Assembly (NCBI GenBank): GCA_021824575.1
Contig: JAKAKJ010000080.1
Span: forward strand, 1-64,000
Origin: Chloroflexota bacterium
GTDB taxonomy: Bacteria; Chloroflexota; Anaerolineae; Anaerolineales; Villigracilaceae
Reading direction: 5' to 3'
Length of the DNA stretch: 64,000 bases
The stretch's first letter is position 1; every line of letters starts with the position of its first letter. Shown piece after piece: positions 19,766 through 27,602 of the stretch. The position numbers and the translations under genes were made by a program. The notes beneath the pieces are model-generated. The model was given only the letters and a program-made list of their open reading frames with translations, did no database searches and was not told the origin of the DNA.

Positions 19766-19772
19766 ACACGCA

Positions 19773-20759
19773 ATGGCTTCCGTAAGCGTTCAAGTGCATA
19801 CCTCGCCAAGCGGCCCGGTGCGGCCGATGAATGTCTTGCGCGACCTGCCGCAGGTGGCAGATTTGATCGAGCTGTGCTTTTCGTCCACAATGGACGAGGA
19901 TGGTCAATCCTTTTTGCAGGAGATGCGCCGAGCCAGCCGGGATAACAATTTTCTACGCTGGGCAGGCCAGGTAATGGACAGCGCCTCTTTGCCGATGACT
20001 GGCTTTGTGTGGGAGGAAAACGGCCGGATCGTTGGAAATGCCAGCGTCGTCCCGCAAAACTTCAAAGGCAGAAAAATATCCATGATTGCCAACGTCGCGA
20101 CACACCCGGATTTTCGGCGGCGCGGCATTGGGCGCGCATTGACCGAGCGCGCTTTGCAGCATGCGCGACAAAAAGGCGCAAAGGAAATCTGGCTCCACGT
20201 TCGCGATGACAACCCGACTGCCATCAAGATTTACGAAGATTTGGGATTCGTCGAACGCACCCGGCGGACCACTTATTATTCTGCGCCAGATGCGCTGCTT
20301 CCAACGGTTCAAGACGCGACAGCGAAACCGGTGACCGTTTCCAAGCCGAATCCACGCGATTGGTCGCTCCAGCGCGAGTGGCTGAGGCGCGCACATCCCG
20401 ACGAGTTGAACTGGTACTCGCGCTGGGATTGGGATGAGCTTGGCCCGGGACTGTGGAATTTTCTGCGCCGTTCGATGGTTGAATTCGATGTGCGGCAATG
20501 GGCCGCGATGCAGGATGGCAAATTGCTGGCAACCGTCAGTTGGATGCCATCCATGCGCGCCTCGAATGCGTTATGGATTGCCGCCAAGCCTGATGGTGAC
20601 GCGTCCGGCTTACGGTCCGCGTTGGAGGCGGCGCGGCGCGAACTGACCCATTATCGCAAACTAGCGGTTGAATATCCCACAGGTGAAATGGTCGGGACCA
20701 TTCAATCGGCAGGTTTCACACCGTTCCGCACATTGATCTGGATGCGCGCAACTTCGTGA
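19773..20759 (+). CDS. GNAT-family N-acetyltransferase with long C-terminal extension
   Basis: 328 residues. The GNAT core lies at about 20-170, with the acetyl-CoA-binding VATHPDFRRRGIGRALTERAL (motif A, R/Q-x-x-G-x-G/A form) and NPTAIKIYEDLGFVE (motif B). The C-terminal half (about 185-328) has a second GNAT-like fold pattern without the CoA motif. Substrate unknown. The start is the ATG at 19773 immediately downstream of a TATAAT box, which suggests a leaderless mRNA; an upstream TTG/ATG frame would precede that promoter. Confidence 0.85.
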   Translation: MASVSVQVHTSPSGPVRPMNVLRDLPQVADLIELCFSSTMDEDGQSFLQEMRRASRDNNFLRWAGQVMDSASLPMTGFVWEENGRIVGNASVVPQNFKGRKISMIANVATHPDFRRRGIGRALTERALQHARQKGAKEIWLHVRDDNPTAIKIYEDLGFVERTRRTTYYSAPDALLPTVQDATAKPVTVSKPNPRDWSLQREWLRRAHPDELNWYSRWDWDELGPGLWNFLRRSMVEFDVRQWAAMQDGKLLATVSWMPSMRASNALWIAAKPDGDASGLRSALEAARRELTHYRKLAVEYPTGEMVGTIQSAGFTPFRTLIWMRATS

Positions 20760-20797
20760 TTCATTATGCGTATTGACTCTCGAAAGGAGAACGCACA

Positions 20798-21175
20798 ATG
20801 ACTCGATTTATTCTTCGCTGGATCATCAACGCGGTGGCAATCTTTCTCGCCATCCGCTTTGTGCCCGGCATTTCGTTTGAAAGCGGTTTGTTGGGCATCA
20901 TCTGGCTGTCTTTGATCTTCGGATTGGTGAATGCGTTCGTGCGGCCTTTGCTGAAGATCATGACCTGCCCGCTGATCATTCTCACGCTCGGCTTGTTCAC
21001 ACTGCTCATCAACACATTCCTGTTCTGGCTGACCGGGCAGATTGGTCAATCATTCGGAATCATGATTACAATCAACGGCTTCTGGCCGGCGTTTTTAGGT
21101 GCGCTGGTTGTGAGCATCGTCAGCGTGATCTTGACACTGGTCCTGAAAGATGAACTAAAAGGTTCGCGCCGTTAA
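20798..21175 (+). CDS. Phage-holin-IV superfamily (YvlD-like) membrane protein
   Basis: 125 residues made of four hydrophobic segments (about 5-22, 28-50, 55-78, 88-115). The start MTRFILRWIINAVAIFLAIRF-type N-terminus and the LIFGLVNAFVRPLLKIMTCPLIILTLGLFTLLIN-type core, in part, are characteristic of the YvlD/holin-IV family. In spite of its name the family is chromosomal in most bacteria and its function is not settled. A strong AAAGGAG sits upstream of the ATG. It lies 38 bases after the GNAT gene. No prophage genes are near. Confidence 0.88.
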   Translation: MTRFILRWIINAVAIFLAIRFVPGISFESGLLGIIWLSLIFGLVNAFVRPLLKIMTCPLIILTLGLFTLLINTFLFWLTGQIGQSFGIMITINGFWPAFLGALVVSIVSVILTLVLKDELKGSRR

Positions 21176-21197
21176 AAATAAATTTCCCCAAACAAAT

Positions 21198-21230
21198 GGA
21201 GCGGGTTGCAAATCCGCTCCTATGTTTTTA
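21198..21230. terminator. Probable bidirectional terminator
   Basis: A ten-pair stem (GGAGCGG... / ...CCGCTCC, including one G-T pair) lies between the holin-like gene and the convergent P1 peptidase, with T-rich tails on both strands (TATGTTTTTA on plus, ATTTGTTTGG on minus). The peptidase stop codon touches its right edge. Confidence 0.6.
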
Positions 21231-22221
21231 ATCCTGGTAAACCTCCAGCCGATGCCGACATTTTCACTGCCCGCAAAATGGCCTGCATCATCACTTCTGC
21301 TGCAAATGTGCCAATGGTGGTCACGTCCGATTTTTTATTTCCGGTAGATAATGCAAAAATCGTATCGCCATCGAGCATCGTGTGCGCGGGACGAATCGCG
21401 CGGGCCAATCCATCGTGCGCCATCTGTGCGACCTTTGTCGCTTCGACTTTCGTGAGCTTTGCATTGGTTGCCACCGCGCCGATGACAGTGTTTGTTTTGG
21501 TCGCAAATTGCATCACGTTACGCCCCGCGAAAGTTTGCATCATCTTCAACGTGTCTGCAAAGTGCAGCGGACCTTCGGCAAAATTTTCTTTGCCGCCGAC
21601 ACGAATTGGCCCGATTTTTCCAGACCTTAATCCCGCAATGATCTTTCCATCTTCAACGACATCGCCAAACGCGTTGACTGCGACGATTGCGCCGACAATG
21701 ATTCCGTTCCCAATATGGATGCTTGCGCTTCCCAACCCGGACTTCATGGCGAGCGCGTTGCCAAATAATTTTCCTATGCTCGCGCCGGCTCCCGCGCCGA
21801 CATTGCCCTCCGCAGGCGCAGCCTTCGACGCGGTGAGACAAGCCTGATATCCCATCTCCGCATCTGGGTGGACAGTTTTATCGCCAAGATTCAAATCAAA
21901 AAGTATCGCCGCAGGAACAATGGGGACTTTGGCAATGCCGGTATTGAATCCAATTTTGCGCTCATCGAGATAACGCATCACGCCACTGGCCGCGTCGAGT
22001 CCAAAAGCGGAGCCGCCAGCCAATAAAATGGCATGAACTTTTTGAACAAGATTGATGGGGTCGAGCAGATCCGTCTCGCGCGTGCCGGGTGCGCTGCCGC
22101 GCACATCCACACCGGAAACCGCGCCTTTGCGGCACAAAATAACGGTGCATCCCGTCAGAGCCGCGTCGTTCTGTGCCTGGCCAACTTCAATGCCAGAAAC
22201 ATCAGTGATCGTGCCGTTCAT
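21220..22221 (-). CDS. P1-family (S58, DmpA-like) aminopeptidase
   Basis: 333 residues. The family is self-processing N-terminal-nucleophile peptidases acting on amino-terminal residues. Seen here: the N-terminal ITDVSGIEVGQAQ, the AGGSAFGLDAASGVMRYLDE block, the glycine-rich NVGAGAGASIGK and the SGLGSAS segment near the expected autocleavage site. These match S58 peptidases, including a normal length. Cytoplasmic; the physiological substrate is unknown. A 60-residue protein gene lies six bases upstream, likely cotranscribed. The annotated start gives the standard family N-terminus. Confidence 0.9.
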   Translation of the reverse strand: MNGTITDVSGIEVGQAQNDAALTGCTVILCRKGAVSGVDVRGSAPGTRETDLLDPINLVQKVHAILLAGGSAFGLDAASGVMRYLDERKIGFNTGIAKVPIVPAAILFDLNLGDKTVHPDAEMGYQACLTASKAAPAEGNVGAGAGASIGKLFGNALAMKSGLGSASIHIGNGIIVGAIVAVNAFGDVVEDGKIIAGLRSGKIGPIRVGGKENFAEGPLHFADTLKMMQTFAGRNVMQFATKTNTVIGAVATNAKLTKVEATKVAQMAHDGLARAIRPAHTMLDGDTIFALSTGNKKSDVTTIGTFAAEVMMQAILRAVKMSASAGGLPGLKT

Positions 22222-22227
22222 AATTTA

Positions 22228-22410
22228 TTATTTGAGAGTGCGCGCCAATTCAATAAATTCTTCCCATTCTTCCTGAAAGAAATGAACGGTGACATTGTTG
22301 AGTTCAACATGATACGTGGTTTCGCCGTCGGGTTCTTCGGCTTTCCAGATCATGTAGTTCTCGGTCTCAGCCAATGTTTCGGTGCGGGGTTCGCTATTAT
22401 TGTTAGACAT
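22228..22410 (-). CDS. Small acidic conserved-type protein
   Basis: A 60-residue soluble protein, rich in Glu, with no motif I can name. The C-terminal part YHVELNNVTVHFFQEEWEEFIELARTL looks like a strand-helix fold. The ribosome binding site AAGGAG six bases before the ATG and a gap of only six bases to the P1 peptidase argue for a real gene cotranscribed with it. Function unknown. Confidence 0.75.
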   Translation of the reverse strand: MSNNNSEPRTETLAETENYMIWKAEEPDGETTYHVELNNVTVHFFQEEWEEFIELARTLK

Positions 22411-22453
22411 GCGATTCTCCTTAAAAAATCAACAACTGGTACAGCAGCGTGGA

Positions 22454-23665
22454 TCAATTGGGTTTAACGGTGTGCGCTCGAAGTCCCTGCCAGATGCGGC
22501 GGATTTGGGACAACAAACGCGATGCCATCGGAGGCGCGGGCGGAGTCTCCGGTTCGGGCCACGGATTCAAGTCCAGCATTTTCCGCATGGTATATCGCCA
22601 TAAAAGCATCGCGGTGGCAAGGATCGGCGCGGCAACCACCACGCCCAGCAGGCCAAGATAATTGGCTGCAATGATGGCGGCCACCAGCACCGCGGCCGGG
22701 TGGACGCGCAATGCCTGTGCGATAATGCGCGGCGTGACGAAGTTATCATACGTTTGATCAATGATGATCGCCAGCGCAACACACAGGATCATGTAGTAAA
22801 GCGGCGACATGCCAAACGGCCTCGCAGGCTGGAAATAGGTCACGAGGCCAAGCGTCGTCCACGTAACGAACGCGCCGACATACGGAACGAACTTGGAAAG
22901 CCCGGCCAGGAACGCAATGGCGATGGCATATCTCACGCCCAGCACGCCAAAGACAATTGTATACGTGAGAGCGGTCAAAAAGAACACGATAACCTGCCCG
23001 CGCAGGAAGGCATTCCAGATCAGCGCCAGTTCATGACCAAGACGATGGAGATCTTCCGCATAACCCGGAATATCCAGCGAAACGATACGATTAACCGGTC
23101 CGCCGCTTTCAGTCAACACAAAATAAGAAACAAGCAGAACAAACAATGTCCAGCCAAGAAATTGCGCCGCGCCGCCAGCAATGGCGCTGAGCACATCGCC
23201 GGTGCGTCCGAGCAGAGGCTGAATCTGGCCGAGCAGTTGATTGCTCAGTTGGTGCAGGTCGAGCGTGCGGAAGTCAATTGGGAACGGGCCAATGTAATAA
23301 ACCTGCCCTGACATTTTCTGGATGAAATCAGGCAGGGAGGTCAGGTAATCCTGAACAATGATGATCAAACTTTGGATTTGCTGGATCAATCCCACGCCGC
23401 CGAGAGTCAGCATGCTAAAAAAGAAGAGCAGGAGCAGCAGGTAAATCAACGATACAACGATTTGCCATGATATGTGTGTAACACGCTGGAGGAAGCTGGC
23501 AATCGGATGGAACAGGTAAGCCAGCACAAAAGCCATCAACAGCGGGCCGATGATCCCATGGAATTGAATGAACAAACCGGCCACGATGGCGACGATGGTC
23601 AGCGCCACAACCAGTTTGGTCATCGCGCCCCATGATGGAGAGGAAGGGGTCGGGGATTCGTTCAT
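22454..23665 (-). CDS. AI-2E-family (TqsA/PerM-like) transporter
   Basis: 403-residue polytopic protein with about eight membrane segments. Typical family features are the paired N-terminal helices (about 16-60), a periplasmic-type helical region before VLLVSYFVLTES, and the signature VRYAIAIAFLAGLSKFVPYVGAF near 240-265, followed by PRIIAQALRVHPAAVLVAAIIA. AI-2E proteins export small molecules or ions such as sodium or lithium; the substrate here cannot be told. The C-terminal tail is cytoplasmic and Pro-rich. The FHA-gene terminator lies upstream, so it should have its own promoter. Confidence 0.88.
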   Translation of the reverse strand: MNESPTPSSPSWGAMTKLVVALTIVAIVAGLFIQFHGIIGPLLMAFVLAYLFHPIASFLQRVTHISWQIVVSLIYLLLLLFFFSMLTLGGVGLIQQIQSLIIIVQDYLTSLPDFIQKMSGQVYYIGPFPIDFRTLDLHQLSNQLLGQIQPLLGRTGDVLSAIAGGAAQFLGWTLFVLLVSYFVLTESGGPVNRIVSLDIPGYAEDLHRLGHELALIWNAFLRGQVIVFFLTALTYTIVFGVLGVRYAIAIAFLAGLSKFVPYVGAFVTWTTLGLVTYFQPARPFGMSPLYYMILCVALAIIIDQTYDNFVTPRIIAQALRVHPAAVLVAAIIAANYLGLLGVVVAAPILATAMLLWRYTMRKMLDLNPWPEPETPPAPPMASRLLSQIRRIWQGLRAHTVKPN

Positions 23666-23722
23666 CAGCGCATTGCCTCTTATTCTCGATTGTAGTCAAT
23701 GCCCGATAAATTTACAACCATT

Positions 23723-23754
23723 AAAAAAATGCTCCCGCAAATTTGCGGGAGCAT
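23723..23754 (-). terminator. Intrinsic terminator of the FHA gene
   Basis: A 13-bp perfect inverted repeat (ATGCTCCCGCAAA and its complement) is followed on the minus strand by a run of seven Ts. Confidence 0.88.
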
Positions 23755-23767
23755 CGCAGATTATCTT

Positions 23768-24334
23768 CTACTGGCATCCGGTCAGGAATGGAAGGAAGGT
23801 ACACCATAAATAATTCTGGTCAATGTACCAAAGCGAAAAGGCACAGATGCAAATCAATACCAGGACCCCCGCACCGATAAAGATCGGCATCATATTGGTC
23901 TTTTTTGCAGGCGCGACGGACGGTGTGTAATATTGTTGAGGCGCTGGTGAGGGGGATGGAGCTGGCGCAGGAGCGGATACACCACCCGGGATGCTCTTGC
24001 GTGAGGCGGCCACTGTCGCTCCGGGGTCGAACGATAACGCCTCGAACATCAACACAATCTGCTCGCCAAGCGAAACCACGTCGCCGGATTTCAAAACGAT
24101 TGGACTGGCAAGCCGTTGACCATTCACAAAAGTGCCGTTCGTGGATCCTAAATCTTCGATCACATACTTTCCGCCCTGGAACGTCAGGCGGGCATGTTTG
24201 CGGGAGACCTCAGCATCATTGATGGCCACATTGCTCGAAGAGTCTCGGCCAATGATGAGCTGGTCACCTTCCAGGGAAAATGTAGCGCCCGGAGTCGGGC
24301 CGGAACGCATGACGAATTGAAATTGAGCAGCCAT
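23768..24334 (-). CDS. FHA-domain protein with C-terminal membrane anchor
   Basis: 188 residues. An N-terminal FHA domain (about 5-95) has the phosphothreonine-binding signature: GRDSSSNVAINDAEVSRKHARL and DLGSTNGTFVNG. A Pro/Ala linker leads to one C-terminal hydrophobic segment (about 145-168) and a short outer tail with two cysteines. It is therefore a C-tail-anchored cytoplasmic phospho-reader, implying Ser/Thr kinases elsewhere in the genome. The start has GGAGGAGAAGG upstream. Monocistronic by the following terminator. Confidence 0.9.
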   Translation of the reverse strand: MAAQFQFVMRSGPTPGATFSLEGDQLIIGRDSSSNVAINDAEVSRKHARLTFQGGKYVIEDLGSTNGTFVNGQRLASPIVLKSGDVVSLGEQIVLMFEALSFDPGATVAASRKSIPGGVSAPAPAPSPSPAPQQYYTPSVAPAKKTNMMPIFIGAGVLVLICICAFSLWYIDQNYLWCTFLPFLTGCQ

Positions 24335-24453
24335 ACCTTCTCCTCCAAAAATTCGCGTGCCAATGTTTTATTTAGTGTACAGGCGAGACGCCAAAAAGTC
24401 AATTGATTTTCAAACTCAGACCATCGCCCGTATGTACTGGTGCCTCATCGCCC

Positions 24454-25176
24454 TCAGACCGGTGCCATTTCATAATCGAACACTTCGCCAAACGCCCTGA
24501 CAATTTCCTGCTTCACCATCTGCATCTCCGGCGGCTGAGGCAATAAATCCGCCAGGCTGACCACCGGATAATCCGCCAGCCCGCAGGCAATGATGCCATC
24601 CCAATACGACATATCGGGATTGACATTCAACGCAAAGCCGTGATGAGATATTCCGCGCACATCCACTTTGACGCCGATGGCCGCGATCTTGGCCGGCTTC
24701 TCGCGATCTTCGGGACGGCAGCGCGGGCAGCGCGAATAGACATCCGCCTGCACCCACACGCCGGTCATCCCGGACTTTTGGCCGGCCGCGATCCCGAAAT
24801 GCGTCAATGCGACGATAAGTGTTTTCTCCAGCTTGCGAACATAACCGACATAATCGGCCTCGGGAAGCCTGCCTTCTTCATCGATTTTTCCCAGCGGCAG
24901 AAGCGGATATCCAACCAGTTGCCCCGGGCCGTGATACGTCACATCGCCGCCGCGGTCCACCCAATGAACAGCAATTTCCTTTTGTTTGAGTTGTTCCTCG
25001 CCCCATAAAAGATTCTCGGCATGACCTTTTCGCCCGAACGTGTAAACGTGCGGATGCTCAAGCAAAAGCAGCGTCGGAGGCCGCAAACCCGCCGCGATCT
25101 CCGACGCGTATTCATCCTGTAATTTCCAAGCGTGTTCGTATTCGATTAAGCCAAGGTCAAGGACATCACATTTCAT
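24454..25176 (-). CDS. lipB: Octanoyl-[ACP]:protein N-octanoyltransferase
   Basis: Lipoate biosynthesis enzyme of 240 residues that moves octanoyl from ACP to lipoyl domains. Signatures: PPTLLLLEHPHVYTFGRKG, RGGDVTYHGPGQLVGYPL (substrate site), and KIAAIGVKVDVRGISHHGFALNVN with the catalytic Lys in AAIGVKV and a catalytic Cys in IIACGL. Odd: before the catalytic Lys there is an insertion with SRCPRCRPEDREKP, giving a CxxC pair not usual in LipB. LipA is not in the window. An inverted repeat separates it from the oxidase gene downstream of it on the same strand-order. Confidence 0.93.
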   Translation of the reverse strand: MKCDVLDLGLIEYEHAWKLQDEYASEIAAGLRPPTLLLLEHPHVYTFGRKGHAENLLWGEEQLKQKEIAVHWVDRGGDVTYHGPGQLVGYPLLPLGKIDEEGRLPEADYVGYVRKLEKTLIVALTHFGIAAGQKSGMTGVWVQADVYSRCPRCRPEDREKPAKIAAIGVKVDVRGISHHGFALNVNPDMSYWDGIIACGLADYPVVSLADLLPQPPEMQMVKQEIVRAFGEVFDYEMAPV

Positions 25177-25191
25177 AACGATAATTCGATG

Positions 25192-25225
25192 TTCGATATT
25201 CGATCATCGAGGGTCGAATATCGAA
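25192..25225. repeat. 12-bp perfect inverted repeat between lipB and the oxidase gene
   Basis: TTCGATATTCGA and TCGAATATCGAA flank a ten-base loop and abut the oxidase stop codon. It could be an AT-rich terminator-like hairpin for the oxidase gene or an operator for lipB. The repeated TTCGATNTTCGA units recall short repetitive DNA. Confidence 0.45.
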
Positions 25226-26671
25226 TTACGATTCAAACACACGGCGATATAAATCCGATTCCAATAATCCGTTCGGATCACAACGCTTCTTCAACTTCTT
25301 GAATTTTGCAATCGTTTCATCGCCCAAAAAGGCGCAGGTCGTTTCGGCTGTTGTTTCGGAGTTTTTGGCAAAATAGAAACGGCCGCCAGCCTGCAAAACG
25401 ATCTTGTCAAATTCCTGTAACATCTCACTGAGTTTGACGCGGTTGCCATTCGTGACCTTGAAATCCAACGCCAGCGAAAAACCGTCGAGCGCATGGGTCA
25501 ACAAAAATTTGTCGGGGCGATGGCGTTTCGTCACGCCGAGATACGATGGCATTCCGCGTTTCAAAGAAATGGTCAACATCTCGCGCCACGCATCCTCAGC
25601 AGTTTCTTTGGGAAGAAAAGATTGATATTGGATCAATCCGCCGCGGCCGTAGGATAATTCCCAGTTTGGAACATAATCCAACAAGAAATGGAATGCTGCG
25701 TGCGACTGGCGGAACGTGTGTTCGCGCAGCGACGCAACATACTTCGCAACGTTGACTCCCCACCAGCCAATATTATTCGCGAACGGCTTCATGAATACAT
25801 ACAAAATGGATTTCGGGAAAACGCCAAAAATACGCGGCGGCAAGATCTGGTTCTCCAGCTTCATCGTCTTTTGCGGATTCGGGTCTTCGTCCCCGTGCAA
25901 ATAATTTGCAGCATGGATTTGTCCGCGGCCAAGACTCTTGCCGCCGTTCATCGTATCCATCCAGCCTACGGTGTAATCGAAGCTCGGCGCTTTTTCGAGC
26001 AGGAAAGCAAGATGTTCGCGAAGGTTATGCGCGGGCCAGGCATGGACTTCCAACAACCCGGATTCAATTTTCTTCATCTGCATCGTGATGGAAGTAAAGA
26101 TTCCGAGCATTCCAAGTCCGCTGATCATTGCGTAAAACAGGTCGGCATTTTTGTTCGGCGAGCAAGTCACTTCCGCACCGGTTGGCAGGATCGCGGTGAA
26201 TTCGATTACATGTTCGCCGATGGGTCCCATCCTGAAATTATTCTTTCCATGGATGTTCGCGCCGAGGCATCCGCCCAACGTTGTGAACATTGTGCCGGAC
26301 ACAACGGGCGGCCACCAGCCTTCCGGCTCGATGCTTTGCCAGAGTTGTTGCAGCGTGACGCCAGGCTCGGCGGTCACGCGACCCGTTACCGGGTCCCATT
26401 TAATGATGCGGTTCATACCCGATAGGTCGAGCACAATCCCGCCGCCGTTGAGCGATGCGTCGTTGTAGCTTCGTCCCGCGCCGCGCGCGGTGACCGTCAG
26501 GCCATTCTTTCTGGCAAGTTCAAAAGCCCCGACAATTTCCTCGGCGCGCTTCGGCTTAAAAACATACGATGGCGCGGTCAGGGAATGCCCAAAATTCTGG
26601 AGAGAAAAAAAGTTTCGTTCAAGTTTTGGAGTCGACATGTTGATACGTTGTGATTCGAGAGATAAGATCAT
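25226..26671 (-). CDS. FAD-linked oxidase, DprE1-like
   Basis: 481 residues, berberine/VAO-type FAD-binding oxidase. The FAD region has VTARGAGRSYNDASLNGGG and the segment VSGTMFTTLGGCLGANIHGKNN, followed by LFYAMISGLGMLGIF. These resemble DprE1 (decaprenylphosphoryl-ribose 2'-oxidase) and the related aldonolactone oxidases. The gene overlaps the SDR gene by one base (TAATG), so translation is probably coupled and the start is set at 26671; a Met 11 codons later is the alternative. With its partner it would epimerise a polyprenyl-phosphate pentose at C2. The lipid substrate is inferred, not seen. Confidence 0.8.
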   Translation of the reverse strand: MILSLESQRINMSTPKLERNFFSLQNFGHSLTAPSYVFKPKRAEEIVGAFELARKNGLTVTARGAGRSYNDASLNGGGIVLDLSGMNRIIKWDPVTGRVTAEPGVTLQQLWQSIEPEGWWPPVVSGTMFTTLGGCLGANIHGKNNFRMGPIGEHVIEFTAILPTGAEVTCSPNKNADLFYAMISGLGMLGIFTSITMQMKKIESGLLEVHAWPAHNLREHLAFLLEKAPSFDYTVGWMDTMNGGKSLGRGQIHAANYLHGDEDPNPQKTMKLENQILPPRIFGVFPKSILYVFMKPFANNIGWWGVNVAKYVASLREHTFRQSHAAFHFLLDYVPNWELSYGRGGLIQYQSFLPKETAEDAWREMLTISLKRGMPSYLGVTKRHRPDKFLLTHALDGFSLALDFKVTNGNRVKLSEMLQEFDKIVLQAGGRFYFAKNSETTAETTCAFLGDETIAKFKKLKKRCDPNGLLESDLYRRVFES

Positions 26672-27465
26672 TAGATATTCATCCGTCTGAAAATAAAAGA
26701 AGGAATATTGCGAATGACAAGCATGAGCCAAAACCAAACGCCGGATATATAAACCTGCTGTTTGCGTTTGCGAATTGCATTCCAAATTCCATCCGCCGCT
26801 TCTTCCGGTGTGACTGCAAACACAGGGCGCGGCGCATTCGGCAGGTTGAGCATTTCCGTCTTGACCATGCCTGGCTTGATCGTGATCACATTCACGCCAT
26901 GACGCGTCAGCCGGTTACGCAAGCCTTCGAGGTATGCTGTGAATCCCGCCTTCGATGTGTTGTAACCGGGATTACCCACGCGGCCGCGGTCTCCAGCAAC
27001 GGAGGACACACCAACAATCTGCCCGCTCTTCTTGCTCAAAAACAGCGGTGCGACCTGACTCATCCACGCCATCGCGCCGAGCAAATTGACTTCGACCATT
27101 TTCAAGTCTTCGCCAAAATTGTATTCGTCAATGGCGGGAAAATAGATGACGCCCGCGATGTAAATAAAAAGGTCAAGCCCGCCCAAGTCAGCGACGATGC
27201 GGCGCAAAGCATCCGGTGCAGAATCGTAATCCGTCACATCATTTAAATAAGGAACGACGCGCGTTTCTTCGTAGTCCTTGTTGATCTCATCGCATAATTG
27301 CTCGAGCGTCTGCTCATTTCGATCTACCAATGCCAATATGTAGCCAGCCCGCGCCAAGCGACGGCTAAGGGCAGCTCCAATGCCTCCCGACGCGCCAACA
27401 ATGACGCCGCGCAGTTTTGGATGAAGAGGGGATGCTGATGGAAAAGAAGGCTTCTTTACGGGCAC
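26671..27465 (-). CDS. Short-chain dehydrogenase, DprE2-like
   Basis: 264 residues, classical SDR. Cofactor motif GASGGIGAA, active-site SSVAGD and YNTSK, and the C-terminal tail VWFWLMLVIRNIPSFIFRRM, which closely parallels the end of mycobacterial DprE2 from my memory of that family. DprE2 reduces the keto intermediate made by DprE1, producing polyprenyl-phospho-arabinose. The tail may sit at the membrane. GTG start at 27465 with GGGAG about eight bases upstream. It overlaps the DprE1-like gene by one base. Confidence 0.8.
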   Translation of the reverse strand: MPVKKPSFPSASPLHPKLRGVIVGASGGIGAALSRRLARAGYILALVDRNEQTLEQLCDEINKDYEETRVVPYLNDVTDYDSAPDALRRIVADLGGLDLFIYIAGVIYFPAIDEYNFGEDLKMVEVNLLGAMAWMSQVAPLFLSKKSGQIVGVSSVAGDRGRVGNPGYNTSKAGFTAYLEGLRNRLTRHGVNVITIKPGMVKTEMLNLPNAPRPVFAVTPEEAADGIWNAIRKRKQQVYISGVWFWLMLVIRNIPSFIFRRMNI

Positions 27466-27602
27466 GATGAAACTCCCTACGAAATTATTAAGTGCATTCT
27501 AACACAGTCCCTTTTCCAGTATAATCAAATTGGTGCGATAAACTTGGGATTAGATTACATTCATCCAATCGTCCTTATGTAAACCGTCATAAAATCGGCC
27601 TG

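Noticed and set aside
20798-21175. Prophage remnant because of a holin-family name
   Set aside because: The holin-IV/YvlD family is a common chromosomal membrane protein, and no phage gene flanks it.
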